Origin: Pedobacter terrae
GTDB lineage: Bacteria; Bacteroidota; Bacteroidia; Sphingobacteriales; Sphingobacteriaceae
Direction of reading: 5' to 3'
Length of the DNA stretch: 64,000 bases
NCBI RefSeq assembly: GCF_900100705.1
Contig: NZ_FNCH01000016.1
Coordinates: forward strand, 1 to 64,000
Made by a program: the position numbers and the translations under genes. Shown in pieces: positions 25,605 through 34,485 of the stretch. Each line of letters begins with the position of its first letter. The first letter of the stretch is position 1. Under the pieces are notes generated by a model, which made no database searches, was not told the DNA's origin, and worked only from the letters and a program-made list of their open reading frames with translations.

Positions 25605-25799
25605 ATGGGGATTTTTATCGTATATTGGATAATTGTTGTCTTATTGTTTTTCATTGGCATCATTCAGATAATCGTAAAGGCGACTAAAGATCAGCCTGTT
25701 AAACCCGGGCTTAAGTTGGTTATTGCTTCAGTTATTATGCTGGTAATTGGGGCAGGAGCATGTGCGGTAATTCTTTCCAATTTAAATATTGGCCATTAG
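25605..25799 (+). CDS. Small two-helix membrane protein, copy 2
   Basis: I choose the start at 25605, giving 64 residues from MGIFIVYWIIVVLLFF, because it aligns with the first copy; the open frame reaches back to 25554 inside that gene. Two membrane segments flank a basic loop (KATKDQPVKPGLK) matching copy 1, and the second helix carries VIGAGACAVIL. The gap to copy 1 is 16 bases. The tandem duplication suggests a hetero-oligomer or recent duplication under selection. Confidence 0.76.
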   Translation: MGIFIVYWIIVVLLFFIGIIQIIVKATKDQPVKPGLKLVIASVIMLVIGAGACAVILSNLNIGH

Positions 25800-25841
25800 T
25801 TAATTATTGGTTTGTTTGAACCATTTTTTAGGTTTTATTAC

Positions 25842-26012
25842 GTCTCATATCTCACACCTTATATCCGACTTCTCATATTTACAGTCTCAAATCTCAATAA
25901 TTAACTTCCTCCTTTGCCCTTTAAATAATATCTTTGCATTTTATAATTCTTGAACCAGGATTTTAGCGCTCGTGAGTCTCAAATCTAAGGTCTCGAATCT
26001 CAAATTTCAATA
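25842..26012. repeat. TCTCAAATCTCA word array upstream of pheT, with a possible -7 box
   Basis: The region repeats variants of TCTCATATCTCAC, TCTCAAATCTCA and GGTCTCGAATCTCA in two blocks (25842-25898 and 25973-26010). The same words occur in the mreB-mreC gap. Between the blocks, TATCTTTG (25929-25936) matches the -7 consensus, but the nearest TTTG (25913-25916) is only 12 bases upstream, so promoter function is uncertain. Confidence 0.5.
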
Positions 26013-26013
26013 A

Positions 26014-28413
26014 ATGAAAATATCATATAACTGGTTAAAACAATTCGTACAAATTGATAAAACACCTCAGGAGCTTTCTTTAATTCTTACCAACGTTGGT
26101 TTAGAGGTAGAAAGTGTAGAAAAAGTGCAGCCTGTTGTGGGCGGATTAGAGGGCTTGGTTATCGGCGAAGTATTAACCTGTGTTCAACATCCCAATGCCG
26201 ATCGTTTGCGCATTACTACGGTAAATGTTGGCGGTAAAGAAAACCTTCAGATTGTTTGCGGTGCGCCAAATGTAGGTTCTGGTCAAAAAGTTGTAGTGGC
26301 TACTGTCGGTACTACGGTATATCCTTTAGAGGGAGAACCTTTTAAGATAAAAGAATCAAAAATCAGGGGCGAACTTTCACAGGGGATGATCTGTGCCGAA
26401 GATGAAATTGGTTTAGGCAAATCGCATGATGGGATTATGATTCTTGCTGAAGATACCGAAGTTGGGATCCGTGCAAAAGATCACTTCAAAATGGAAGATG
26501 ATTTTGTTTTCGAAATTGGGTTAACCCCGAACCGTGCCGATGCAGCTTCGCATTTAGGTGTAGCTAGAGATTTAGCTGCTTATTTCAGGAGTGAATACGA
26601 AATGCCTGATATTTCTGCATTCAAAACGGATAATGAAAATTTGGTTATCCCGGTTGAAGTTGAAGATTTGGAAGCTTGCCCGCGTTATAGCAGCGTTACC
26701 ATCTCGGGCGTTACCGTAAAAGAATCGCCTGAATGGTTAAAAGATAAATTGAAGGTAATCGGTTTACGTCCGATCAATAACGTTGTTGATATTACCAATT
26801 ATGTGCTTCATGGTTTAGGTCAACCTTTACATGCGTTCGACGCCAATAAAATTACCGGTGGAAAAGTAATCGTGAAAAAAGTTGCCGAGGGAACACCGTT
26901 TATAACCCTTGATGATGTGGAGCGTAAGTTAAGAGCGGATGATTTAATGATCTGCAATGCTGAAGCACCAATGTGTATAGCGGGGGTTTTCGGTGGGAAA
27001 TCTTCGGGTGTTGATACCAATACGCAAAATGTTTTCCTGGAAAGTGCTTATTTCAATTCTGTTTCTGTTCGTAAAACTTCGAAAAGACATGGTTTAAAAA
27101 CCGATGCCTCTTTCCGTTACGAGCGTGGTACCGATCCGGAGATTACGGTAACGGCATTAAAATATGCGGCCTTGTTGATCAAAGAACTGGCTGGTGGCGA
27201 AATTTCTTCTCCAGTTGCTGATATTTATCCAAACCACATCAAGCCGTTTGAGTTTGAAGTAAGTTATACCAATATCAATAAATTAATCGGCGCAAATATT
27301 CCTTCTGCAGAAATTAAACACATTATTACCGCTTTAGGCATCTCGGCAACCAATACTTCTGATGATACTTTAGCTTTAAGGGTACCGTCATTTAAAGTGG
27401 ATGTAACCCGCGAATGCGATATTACAGAAGAGGTATTGCGCATTTACGGTTATAACAATATCGAAATCCCTTCGAAGGTAAATGCCTCGCTTTCTTACAG
27501 CATTAAGCCTGAAAAAGAAAATACACATAACGTAATTGCAGATATGCTTGCCGCTAACGGTTATGCCGAAATTATGTGCAATTCGTTAACCAAATCGGCT
27601 TATTCGAAAAATTTAGACGAAGCCGTATTTATTTTAAATCCGTTAAGCAGTGATTTAAATGTAATGCGCCAGAATTTATTGATGCCGGCTTTAGAAAGTG
27701 TAGCTTACAACCAGAACCGTAAAAATGCGGATGTGAAGTTTTACGAATTTGGTAAAACCTATCATTTAATTAACGAGAAGTATGTGGAGCGCCCAAGGTT
27801 ATTGTTGTTAATTTCTGGTGCTAAACAAAGTGAGCAATGGAACCACAATGCCAAACCGGCAACTTTTTATAATTTAAAATCAGCAGTTGATGCCATTATA
27901 TCCCGCTTAGGTATTACAAGTTATCAATCTGAAGCGTTGAACGACGAAAACTTTGCTTATGGCATTAAATATTTTCGTGGAGACAAAACTTTGGTAAGTT
28001 TCGGTGCTGTTTCAAAAGCCGACCGTAAAGTGGCTGATGTAAATGCTGAAGTATTTTATGCCGATTTTGATTGGGCTGTTTTGCTGGATATTGTGAGGAA
28101 AAATAAAATCGTACACAAAGATGTTGCTAAATATCCGCAGGTACGTCGCGATCTTTCCTTATTGATTGATCAGCATGTAACTTTCGATACGTTGAAAGGA
28201 ATTGCTTTTAAAACTGATAAAAAACTGATCAAAGAAGTTGGTGTGTTCGATGTATACGTTGGTGATAAATTGCCTGAGGGGAAAAAATCTTATGCATTGA
28301 ATTTTATTTTGCAGGACGAGGAACAAACCTTGACCGATAAGCAGATTGAGCATACCATGCAGAAATTAATCGCGAATTTAACGGCACAAGCTGGCGCAGA
28401 AATTAGGAAATAA
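26014..28413 (+). CDS. pheT: Phenylalanine-tRNA ligase beta subunit
   Basis: The 799-residue beta chain of the alpha2-beta2 synthetase. It shows the N-terminal tRNA-binding domain (about 40-150, including HPNADRLRITTVNVG), the B3/B4 editing domain (about 210-390), the B5 domain, a catalytic-like core, and the C-terminal FDX-ACB domain (about 700-799, KYPQVRRDLSLLID). The alpha subunit pheS is not adjacent. The ATG at 26014 begins MKISYNWLKQF, the family's standard N-terminus. Confidence 0.97.
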   Translation: MKISYNWLKQFVQIDKTPQELSLILTNVGLEVESVEKVQPVVGGLEGLVIGEVLTCVQHPNADRLRITTVNVGGKENLQIVCGAPNVGSGQKVVVATVGTTVYPLEGEPFKIKESKIRGELSQGMICAEDEIGLGKSHDGIMILAEDTEVGIRAKDHFKMEDDFVFEIGLTPNRADAASHLGVARDLAAYFRSEYEMPDISAFKTDNENLVIPVEVEDLEACPRYSSVTISGVTVKESPEWLKDKLKVIGLRPINNVVDITNYVLHGLGQPLHAFDANKITGGKVIVKKVAEGTPFITLDDVERKLRADDLMICNAEAPMCIAGVFGGKSSGVDTNTQNVFLESAYFNSVSVRKTSKRHGLKTDASFRYERGTDPEITVTALKYAALLIKELAGGEISSPVADIYPNHIKPFEFEVSYTNINKLIGANIPSAEIKHIITALGISATNTSDDTLALRVPSFKVDVTRECDITEEVLRIYGYNNIEIPSKVNASLSYSIKPEKENTHNVIADMLAANGYAEIMCNSLTKSAYSKNLDEAVFILNPLSSDLNVMRQNLLMPALESVAYNQNRKNADVKFYEFGKTYHLINEKYVERPRLLLLISGAKQSEQWNHNAKPATFYNLKSAVDAIISRLGITSYQSEALNDENFAYGIKYFRGDKTLVSFGAVSKADRKVADVNAEVFYADFDWAVLLDIVRKNKIVHKDVAKYPQVRRDLSLLIDQHVTFDTLKGIAFKTDKKLIKEVGVFDVYVGDKLPEGKKSYALNFILQDEEQTLTDKQIEHTMQKLIANLTAQAGAEIRK

Positions 28414-28444
28414 AATATAAATTCGTATTTTTAGAAATAAATTC

Positions 28445-28735
28445 ATGGCTTCTGTTGCAGATCAATTAGATAAAGTATTACAAAAAACGGCCCAGGTACT
28501 GGCCTTATGTAATACGCTACAGGAAGAAAATGATTTATTAAAGCTTGAAAATCAATCGTTAAAGGTAGCACTCGATACGGCGAAAGGTAAGAATGTAGAA
28601 CTTGATGAAAAATTAAGGGTTACAAAATTGGCCAAGAGTATAGAGGGGGCAAGTGAAAAATCGCTTGACATTAAACAAAAAATTAACGATTTTGTGCGGG
28701 AGATTGATAAGAGTATTGCATTATTAAAAAAATAG
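28445..28735 (+). CDS. Small coiled-coil protein upstream of zapA
   Basis: The 96-residue protein is predicted almost wholly helical, with heptad leucines through ALCNTLQEENDLLKLENQSL and onwards, and ends FVREIDKSIALLKK. No catalytic motif or signal is present. It lies 32 bases before zapA and 31 bases after pheT, so all three may be one operon. A ZapB-like partner of the cell-division protein ZapA is plausible from its coiled-coil nature and position, but sequence identity to ZapB is not evident. Confidence 0.8.
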   Translation: MASVADQLDKVLQKTAQVLALCNTLQEENDLLKLENQSLKVALDTAKGKNVELDEKLRVTKLAKSIEGASEKSLDIKQKINDFVREIDKSIALLKK

Positions 28736-28767
28736 TGATGCAGGGAAATCAGAAACTAAGCTAACAA

Positions 28768-29058
28768 ATGGGAGAAATCTCGATTAAAATAACCATTTCC
28801 GACCGTATTTATCCACTAAAGGTAAATATGGAAGAGGAAGAAATTGTGAGACGGGCAGCGAAAATGATCAACGAGCGCATAAAGGATTATCAGGATAATT
28901 ATGCGGTTAGAGATAAGCAAGATCTTCTTTCTATGGCTGTATTGCACTATGCAACGGCTGTATTAAGAACAGAAAATAAAGTACAAAACCAGGATACTGC
29001 TGTTGCCGATAAAGTTGAAGAATTGGATGTTTTACTCAGTAATTTCTTTTCAAAATAA
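28768..29058 (+). CDS. zapA: Cell division protein ZapA
   Basis: The 96-residue protein matches the ZapA fold: an N-terminal beta-hairpin (ISIKITISDRIYPLKVNMEE), then ERIKDYQDNYAVRDKQDLLSM and a C-terminal helix for dimerisation. ZapA bundles FtsZ filaments at the division site. A 263-base non-coding region with RNA-like structure follows it before rny. Confidence 0.9.
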   Translation: MGEISIKITISDRIYPLKVNMEEEEIVRRAAKMINERIKDYQDNYAVRDKQDLLSMAVLHYATAVLRTENKVQNQDTAVADKVEELDVLLSNFFSK

Positions 29059-29074
29059 GGTTCGTTCTTTCGGC

Positions 29075-29290
29075 ATTCGTAACGTTGGATTATTTCAGCG
29101 TTTAGGCAATGCCCATATTTAGCATAAAAACATAGCCGTAGCTAGTTTTTGAGTTTCAAATTTTATAAAACTTAACACTTCAATATCTATAGGGTTAAGA
29201 GGGCGTATTTCATCTGCTTTGGCACCTGAAAATGGCTTAAACCCTAATTATGCTTAGTTGAGGTTTAAAATGTATGAGACTTTAAAAATT
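29075..29290 (+). ncRNA. Candidate structured RNA between zapA and rny, possibly 6S RNA
   Basis: The 263-base gap has no reading frame but supports long-range pairing. AGCATAA (29121-29127) pairs with TTATGCT (29248-29254), and inside it AGGGTTAAG (29191-29199) pairs with CTTAAACCCT (29236-29245) with one bulge. In Escherichia coli the 6S RNA gene ssrS follows zapA directly, so position is suggestive. The boundaries are estimates; I cannot confirm the 6S consensus bubble by eye. A leader of rny is the alternative. Confidence 0.4.
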
Positions 29291-29321
29291 AGTTGCGGTT
29301 TTTTTTTACATAAAAAACAAA

Positions 29322-30893
29322 ATGGAAATAGTTGAAATATTAGGATATGTATTTGCCGTAATAGCGGGTATAGCTATTGGAGTAGTAATAGGAAGATTTC
29401 TCCTGCGTAACTTGCTTAAGCAGCAGGAAATTGCTGCACAGAACAAAGTGAAAAAGATTTTAAAAGATGCAGAAAACAATGCAGAGATTTTAAAAAAGAA
29501 TAAACTTTTAGAAGCAAAAGAGAAATTTTTACAGTTAAAAGCCGAGCACGAACAAGAAGTTAGTTCCAGAAACAATACCATTAACCAGCGCGAAAATACC
29601 ATGAAGCAGAAAGAGCAATCGGTAAATCAGCGTATGGAAAATTTTAATAAAAAAGAACAGGAACTCGATAAGCAAAAAAGTAACCTCGAAAAACAAACTG
29701 AGCTTGCTATTAAAAAGCAAGAAGAGGTAGAAGTGCTTAAAAATCAGCATTTAAAACAATTGGAAACCATTGCTGGCCTTTCTGCTGAAGAAGCTAAAGA
29801 ACAATTGGTAGAAAATTTGAAACAGGAAGCCCGTACACAGGCTATGATGCAGGTGAAGGATATTGTAGATGAAGCCAAATTAACGGCTAGCAAAGAAGCT
29901 AAAAAAGTAGTGATCCAAACCATTCAGCGTACTGCTACAGAGGCTGCAATCGAAAACTCTGTATCTATTTTTCATATCGAAAGCGACGAAATTAAAGGTC
30001 GCGTTATTGGTAGAGAAGGTAGAAATATCCGCGCTTTAGAGGCTGCAACCGGTATTGAGATTATTGTAGATGATACACCGGAAGCCATTATTTTGTCAGG
30101 TTTCGACCCGGTAAGAAGAGAAATTGCCCGTTTGGCTTTACACCGTTTGGTAACAGACGGTCGGATCCACCCGGCACGTATTGAAGAAATTGTAGCCAAA
30201 ACCAAAAAACAGATCGAAGATGAGATCGTAGAAATTGGAGAGCGTACGGTAATCGATTTAGGTATTCATGGCCTGCACCCTGAGTTAATTCGTATGGTTG
30301 GCCGTATGCGTTATCGTTCCTCATATGGTCAAAACCTATTACATCACTCTCGTGAGGTAGCTAATTTCTGTGCTACTATGGCTGCAGAATTAGGCTTAAA
30401 TGCTAAATTGGCTAAACGTGCAGGTTTATTACACGATATTGGTAAAGTGCCTGATGATAATCCAGAATTGCCACACGCTATTTTAGGTATGCAGCTGGCT
30501 GAAAAATACAAAGAACATCCAGAAATTTGCAATGCCATTGGTGCCCACCACGATGAAATTGAGATGACCTCAATGATTTCTCCAATTGTACAGGCTTGTG
30601 ATGCCATTTCTGGCGCCCGCCCGGGTGCACGTCGTGAGGTGGTGGAAAGTTATATTAAACGTTTGAAAGATTTAGAAGAACTGGCTTTATCTTACCCAGG
30701 CGTAGAAAAAACTTTTGCCATTCAGGCCGGTAGAGAATTACGCGTAATCGTAGAAAGTGAGCGTATTACCGATGCACAGGCAGAACTTTTAGCTGCTGAT
30801 ATTTCTACCCGCATCCAAACGGAAATGACCTATCCGGGGCAGATTAAGGTTACCGTAATCAGGGAAACCCGTTCTGTTGCATTTGCGAAATAA
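29322..30893 (+). CDS. rny: Ribonuclease Y
   Basis: A membrane-anchored endoribonuclease that starts mRNA decay. The 523 residues show an N-terminal membrane helix (about 4-26, [18 protein letters not shown]), a long charged coiled coil (about 30-200), a KH RNA-binding domain ([21 protein letters not shown]) and an HD domain with LLHDIGK and the later GAHHDEIEM. The length is typical. It is followed by two hairpins, one of which is a strong terminator. Confidence 0.97.
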   Translation: MEIVEILGYVFAVIAGIAIGVVIGRFLLRNLLKQQEIAAQNKVKKILKDAENNAEILKKNKLLEAKEKFLQLKAEHEQEVSSRNNTINQRENTMKQKEQSVNQRMENFNKKEQELDKQKSNLEKQTELAIKKQEEVEVLKNQHLKQLETIAGLSAEEAKEQLVENLKQEARTQAMMQVKDIVDEAKLTASKEAKKVVIQTIQRTATEAAIENSVSIFHIESDEIKGRVIGREGRNIRALEAATGIEIIVDDTPEAIILSGFDPVRREIARLALHRLVTDGRIHPARIEEIVAKTKKQIEDEIVEIGERTVIDLGIHGLHPELIRMVGRMRYRSSYGQNLLHHSREVANFCATMAAELGLNAKLAKRAGLLHDIGKVPDDNPELPHAILGMQLAEKYKEHPEICNAIGAHHDEIEMTSMISPIVQACDAISGARPGARREVVESYIKRLKDLEELALSYPGVEKTFAIQAGRELRVIVESERITDAQAELLAADISTRIQTEMTYPGQIKVTVIRETRSVAFAK

Positions 30894-30901
30894 TACTTTT
30901 A

Positions 30902-30934
30902 AGACCTGATAGGTTTCAAAAACCTATCAGGTCT
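30902..30934. repeat. Perfect 15-bp hairpin ACCTGATAGGTTT
   Basis: AGACCTGATAGGTTT (30902-30916) pairs perfectly with AAACCTATCAGGTCT (30920-30934) with a 3-base loop. It is not followed by a T tract. Perfect short palindromes of this type look like a small dispersed repeat or a 3' mRNA stabiliser of rny rather than the terminator, which lies just after it. Confidence 0.7.
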
Positions 30935-30942
30935 ATTATATA

Positions 30943-30970
30943 AAGCGATGGATATTCCATCGCTTTTTTT
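30943..30970 (+). terminator. Terminator of rny
   Basis: AAGCGATGGA (30943-30952) pairs with TCCATCGCTT (30956-30965), and a run of T residues (30964-30970) follows. The next gene begins 12 bases downstream. Confidence 0.88.
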
Positions 30971-30981
30971 ATTTTTACATA

Positions 30982-31497
30982 ATGAGCAAGCAAACCATTA
31001 AAATTGAACCAAAGAGACCCGTTGATGTACTTTTTGACAAGTACGCAGAAAGTCACCAAAACCCAACCAATAAACTGGTACACTGGATCTGTGTTCCGTT
31101 AATTGTATTTAGCTTATTGGGTTTAGTGTGGCAAATTCCTTTTCCGCATCTCGGTTTTCTAGGTAATTATAATGGTTTTTTTAACTGGGCTTCGTTTCTG
31201 TTGGCCTTTAGCTTGTATTATTATTTCACTTTATCGCCGGTTTTATTCTTCATGATGATCTGGGTGGTGGGACTAATGAGTTACATCATTGTTAAAATTG
31301 AACAGGTAGTAGGTTTAGGCAGCGGAACCGCTTACGCCATTTATGCCGCAATATTTGTAGCCGCCTGGGTGGGGCAGTTTATCGGACACAAAATAGAAGG
31401 GAAAAAACCTTCTTTTTTAGATGATGTTAAATTCTTGTTAATTGGCCCGATCTGGTTATTGCACTTCATTTGCAAGAAAGTGGGTATTCGTTACTGA
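30982..31497 (+). CDS. Mpo1-like (DUF962) membrane protein
   Basis: The 171-residue protein has the DUF962/Mpo1 signature ESHQNPTNKLVHWICVPL with the spaced histidines and asparagine, followed by about four membrane helices and a second HKIEGKKPS segment near the C-terminus. The yeast founder Mpo1 is an iron dioxygenase acting on 2-hydroxy fatty acids from sphingolipid breakdown. Sphingobacteria make sphingolipids, so a related lipid role is plausible but unproven. It stands alone after the rny terminator. Confidence 0.87.
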   Translation: MSKQTIKIEPKRPVDVLFDKYAESHQNPTNKLVHWICVPLIVFSLLGLVWQIPFPHLGFLGNYNGFFNWASFLLAFSLYYYFTLSPVLFFMMIWVVGLMSYIIVKIEQVVGLGSGTAYAIYAAIFVAAWVGQFIGHKIEGKKPSFLDDVKFLLIGPIWLLHFICKKVGIRY

Positions 31498-31573
31498 TCA
31501 AAAATGCTTGTTAATATTTAGTTAACTTTAAAGTAAAGCAATCTTAATTAACATCTAACTTACAGTTAACACT

Positions 31574-34417
31574 GTGGTAATAATTTTGCCCTTATCAAAT
31601 AAAGGCAAATTGGAATTACTAAACTCTTTTAAAAGAGCGGCACTTACTGTGTTCGCTTTAACGATCAGCATACTTTCGTATGCACAGACCGGAAAAATTT
31701 CTGGAACGGTTACCGATAAAAAAACGGGAGAAACCTTAATTGGGGTAACGGTTAAGATTAAAGGTACAACTAAGGGTATGGCTACTGATGTGGATGGCAA
31801 ATACACTATATCAGGCTTAACATCACAAAAATATACTTTAGTATATCAATATGTTGGTTATACAACCAAAGAAATCAGTGATATCGACGTCTCGGATAGC
31901 AAAATTACTACACTAAATGTGATACTTGAGGAAGCCAACTCTCAGAATTTATCTGAGGTTGTTATTCAAGGCTCTTTCAAAAAAGAAAGTATTAATGCTT
32001 TGTATGCTCAACAAAAAAACAGCATTAGTATTTCAAGTGGTATTTCTGCGGAAATTATTCAAAAATCTCCTGATAGAAACACTTCTGAAGTATTAAAAAG
32101 GGTAAGTGGCGCCAGTATTCAAAATAATAAATTTGTAGTTATCAGAGGGCTTGCAGACAGGTATAATACTTCTATGCTTAACAACTCTTTATTGCCCTCA
32201 ACTGAGCCAGATAAAAAAGCTTTCTCTTTTGATATTATACCTGCAAATTTAATTGATAACTTAATAGTATATAAAACGGCATCTCCTGATTTACCAGGTG
32301 ATTTTGCTGGTGGTATTATACAAGTAATTACTAAGGATGTTCCAGATCAGAGCTATTTAAATTTTTCCACTAGCTGGGGTTATAATACACAATCTACTTT
32401 TAAGGATTTTACTTCTAATGAGAGAAGTGGTAGTGAATATCTTGGACTTATTGATCAGGGAAGAAAATTTCCTTCGTCTTTTCCGAAATCTTTTCAAACG
32501 TATAATCCACTTCCTGCACAGGATAAGGTAAATTTCTCTAAACTTTTACCAAATGCTTATGCTGAAAACAGCTATAAAGCACTTCCTTCTCAAAATCACC
32601 AGATTACTTGGGGTAACCGGAAAGATTTCGAGAATGGCGGATCTCTAGGAAGTGTTCTTTCATTGTCATATAGAAATTCACAAAATATTAATCCAGTTCA
32701 AAGAAATGATTATCAGAATAATTTCAAGGATATTTACTATGATTATAATGATACACAGAATGTTTTCAATACAAGTATTGGGGTATTGGCAAACATTACT
32801 TACAAAAAAGGTAAGAATAAATTTGGTTTTAAAAACCTGCTAAATAATGTTTTAGAAGATATATATACACAGAGAAGTGGATTCAATACCAATATTGACG
32901 CTAATCTGCGTTTTAACAACTCTGATCAAACCCGCAAAACAATATATAATACACAGCTGGAAGGCGAACATCAGTTTGGCAAAGCTGACCAAAAAATTAA
33001 CTGGAACTTAAGTTATTCTAATATTAACAGAGATCAGCCTGATTTAAGGTCTATTTATTATCGCCAGGTTGGGGGAAGTACTTCAAATGTTTACTCGCTT
33101 GTTGATCGTAACAGCCGTCGATTTTTTGCAGAAATGAAAGAGGATAATTTTTCAGCATTAGCTAATTATTCTTTGCCGTTCTCATCGTTTAGCAAAAAAA
33201 GCATCTTTAAAACCGGGTTTTTGTGTATGTACAAAACCAGAGATTTTAAGGCCAGAATCTTTAATTATCTATACAATACTTCAGGATCTGCAAGTTATGA
33301 TGAGCAAATACTGAGCCAGCCAAAGGATATCATTTTTAATCCTTCGAACATGGCAACTTCAGGTGGTTTCTATTTAAATGACTTTACAAGTAATACCGAT
33401 TCTTATCAGGCACAAACACTCTTAAACGCTGGTTACTTAATGCTTGATAATCATTTTGGTGAAAATTCGAGGTTAACTTGGGGAGCCAGGGTCGAACATT
33501 ATCACCAGAATATCGATTATATTGATTTAAGTGGAACTGCAAGAAGTTTTGATCAGACCTTTTTTGATGTATTGCCTTCGGTGAATTATACTTATTCAAT
33601 CAATGAAAAAAGTAATTTCAGGGTTTCAGGATCAAGAACTGTTTCGCGTCCAGAATTAAGGGAACTTGCTCCTTTTACATTTTACGATTTCGTAAGCCAG
33701 ACGTCTACTTTAGGTAACCCAATGTTGAAAAGGGGAACGATCAATAATGCTGATTTACGCTATGAACTATATCCTAAAGCAGGAGAAGCAATCACTTTCT
33801 CTCTATTCTATAAAGATTTTAATAATGCAATAGAGCAAACTTTAGATGAAGGTGGAACTCCTGAACGTCGTCAGGTTAATTATTTAAATATAGGTAAAGC
33901 TTATTCATTCGGCGCAGAGGTAGATATTAGAAAGAGATTTGATTTTATCAGTGAGACAGGATTTTTCAATGACCTTACTTTCTTTGCCAACCTGAGCTAT
34001 ATTAAATCAGAAGTTAAACTAAATACCATTGGGTTGAATGCCAGGCCATTACAAGGTCAGTCGCCATACTTAATTAACGCAGGTTTACAATATGCTAATG
34101 AACCGACTGGTCTTACTTTTACGGGACTTTACAACAGAGTAGGACAGCGAATTGCATTCGTTGGAAATACCTTAATCCCTAATATCTGGGAAAATTCAAG
34201 AGATGTAGTAGATTTCCAGGTTAGTAAAAAGCTATTGAAGAATAAAGCAGAGTTGAAACTTAATGCCGGAGATATCTTTAATCAAAAAAGCATCTTTTAC
34301 TTAAATATGGATGATAAAACCAATTTTGACAGTAAGGTAGATAAACAATATGTAACATCAAAATTCGGAACCAATTTCACCATTAGTTTTAGCTACAACT
34401 TATCATTTGCTAAATAA
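31574..34417 (+). CDS. TonB-dependent outer-membrane receptor
   Basis: The 947-residue protein has a signal peptide (about 17-37, ending SILSYAQ), a CarboxypepD_reg-like beta-sandwich (about 40-125, GKISGTVTDKKTGETLIGV), a plug domain (about 150-260, RVSGASIQNNKFVVIRGL) and a long beta-barrel ending FTISFSYNLSFAK, with the terminal aromatic or aliphatic pattern of porins. No start is decisive: GTG at 31574 and TTG at 31610 both precede the signal peptide in frame, and the latter fits it better. The beta-helix lipoprotein gene follows by 68 bases and is probably its partner. The ligand is unknown. Confidence 0.92.
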   Translation: MVIILPLSNKGKLELLNSFKRAALTVFALTISILSYAQTGKISGTVTDKKTGETLIGVTVKIKGTTKGMATDVDGKYTISGLTSQKYTLVYQYVGYTTKEISDIDVSDSKITTLNVILEEANSQNLSEVVIQGSFKKESINALYAQQKNSISISSGISAEIIQKSPDRNTSEVLKRVSGASIQNNKFVVIRGLADRYNTSMLNNSLLPSTEPDKKAFSFDIIPANLIDNLIVYKTASPDLPGDFAGGIIQVITKDVPDQSYLNFSTSWGYNTQSTFKDFTSNERSGSEYLGLIDQGRKFPSSFPKSFQTYNPLPAQDKVNFSKLLPNAYAENSYKALPSQNHQITWGNRKDFENGGSLGSVLSLSYRNSQNINPVQRNDYQNNFKDIYYDYNDTQNVFNTSIGVLANITYKKGKNKFGFKNLLNNVLEDIYTQRSGFNTNIDANLRFNNSDQTRKTIYNTQLEGEHQFGKADQKINWNLSYSNINRDQPDLRSIYYRQVGGSTSNVYSLVDRNSRRFFAEMKEDNFSALANYSLPFSSFSKKSIFKTGFLCMYKTRDFKARIFNYLYNTSGSASYDEQILSQPKDIIFNPSNMATSGGFYLNDFTSNTDSYQAQTLLNAGYLMLDNHFGENSRLTWGARVEHYHQNIDYIDLSGTARSFDQTFFDVLPSVNYTYSINEKSNFRVSGSRTVSRPELRELAPFTFYDFVSQTSTLGNPMLKRGTINNADLRYELYPKAGEAITFSLFYKDFNNAIEQTLDEGGTPERRQVNYLNIGKAYSFGAEVDIRKRFDFISETGFFNDLTFFANLSYIKSEVKLNTIGLNARPLQGQSPYLINAGLQYANEPTGLTFTGLYNRVGQRIAFVGNTLIPNIWENSRDVVDFQVSKKLLKNKAELKLNAGDIFNQKSIFYLNMDDKTNFDSKVDKQYVTSKFGTNFTISFSYNLSFAK

Positions 34418-34485
34418 CAATCAAATTATAATATAAAAACAGCAGTCTAGTAACACGGGTAACCTAATTTTAAAAAACAATTAAT

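Noticed and set aside
31508-31571. Several GTTAA/TTAAC words upstream of the TonB receptor, considered as a Pho-box-like array
   Set aside because: Spacing is irregular and such words are common in AT-rich gaps of this window (also near 37880, 38460 and 39782).
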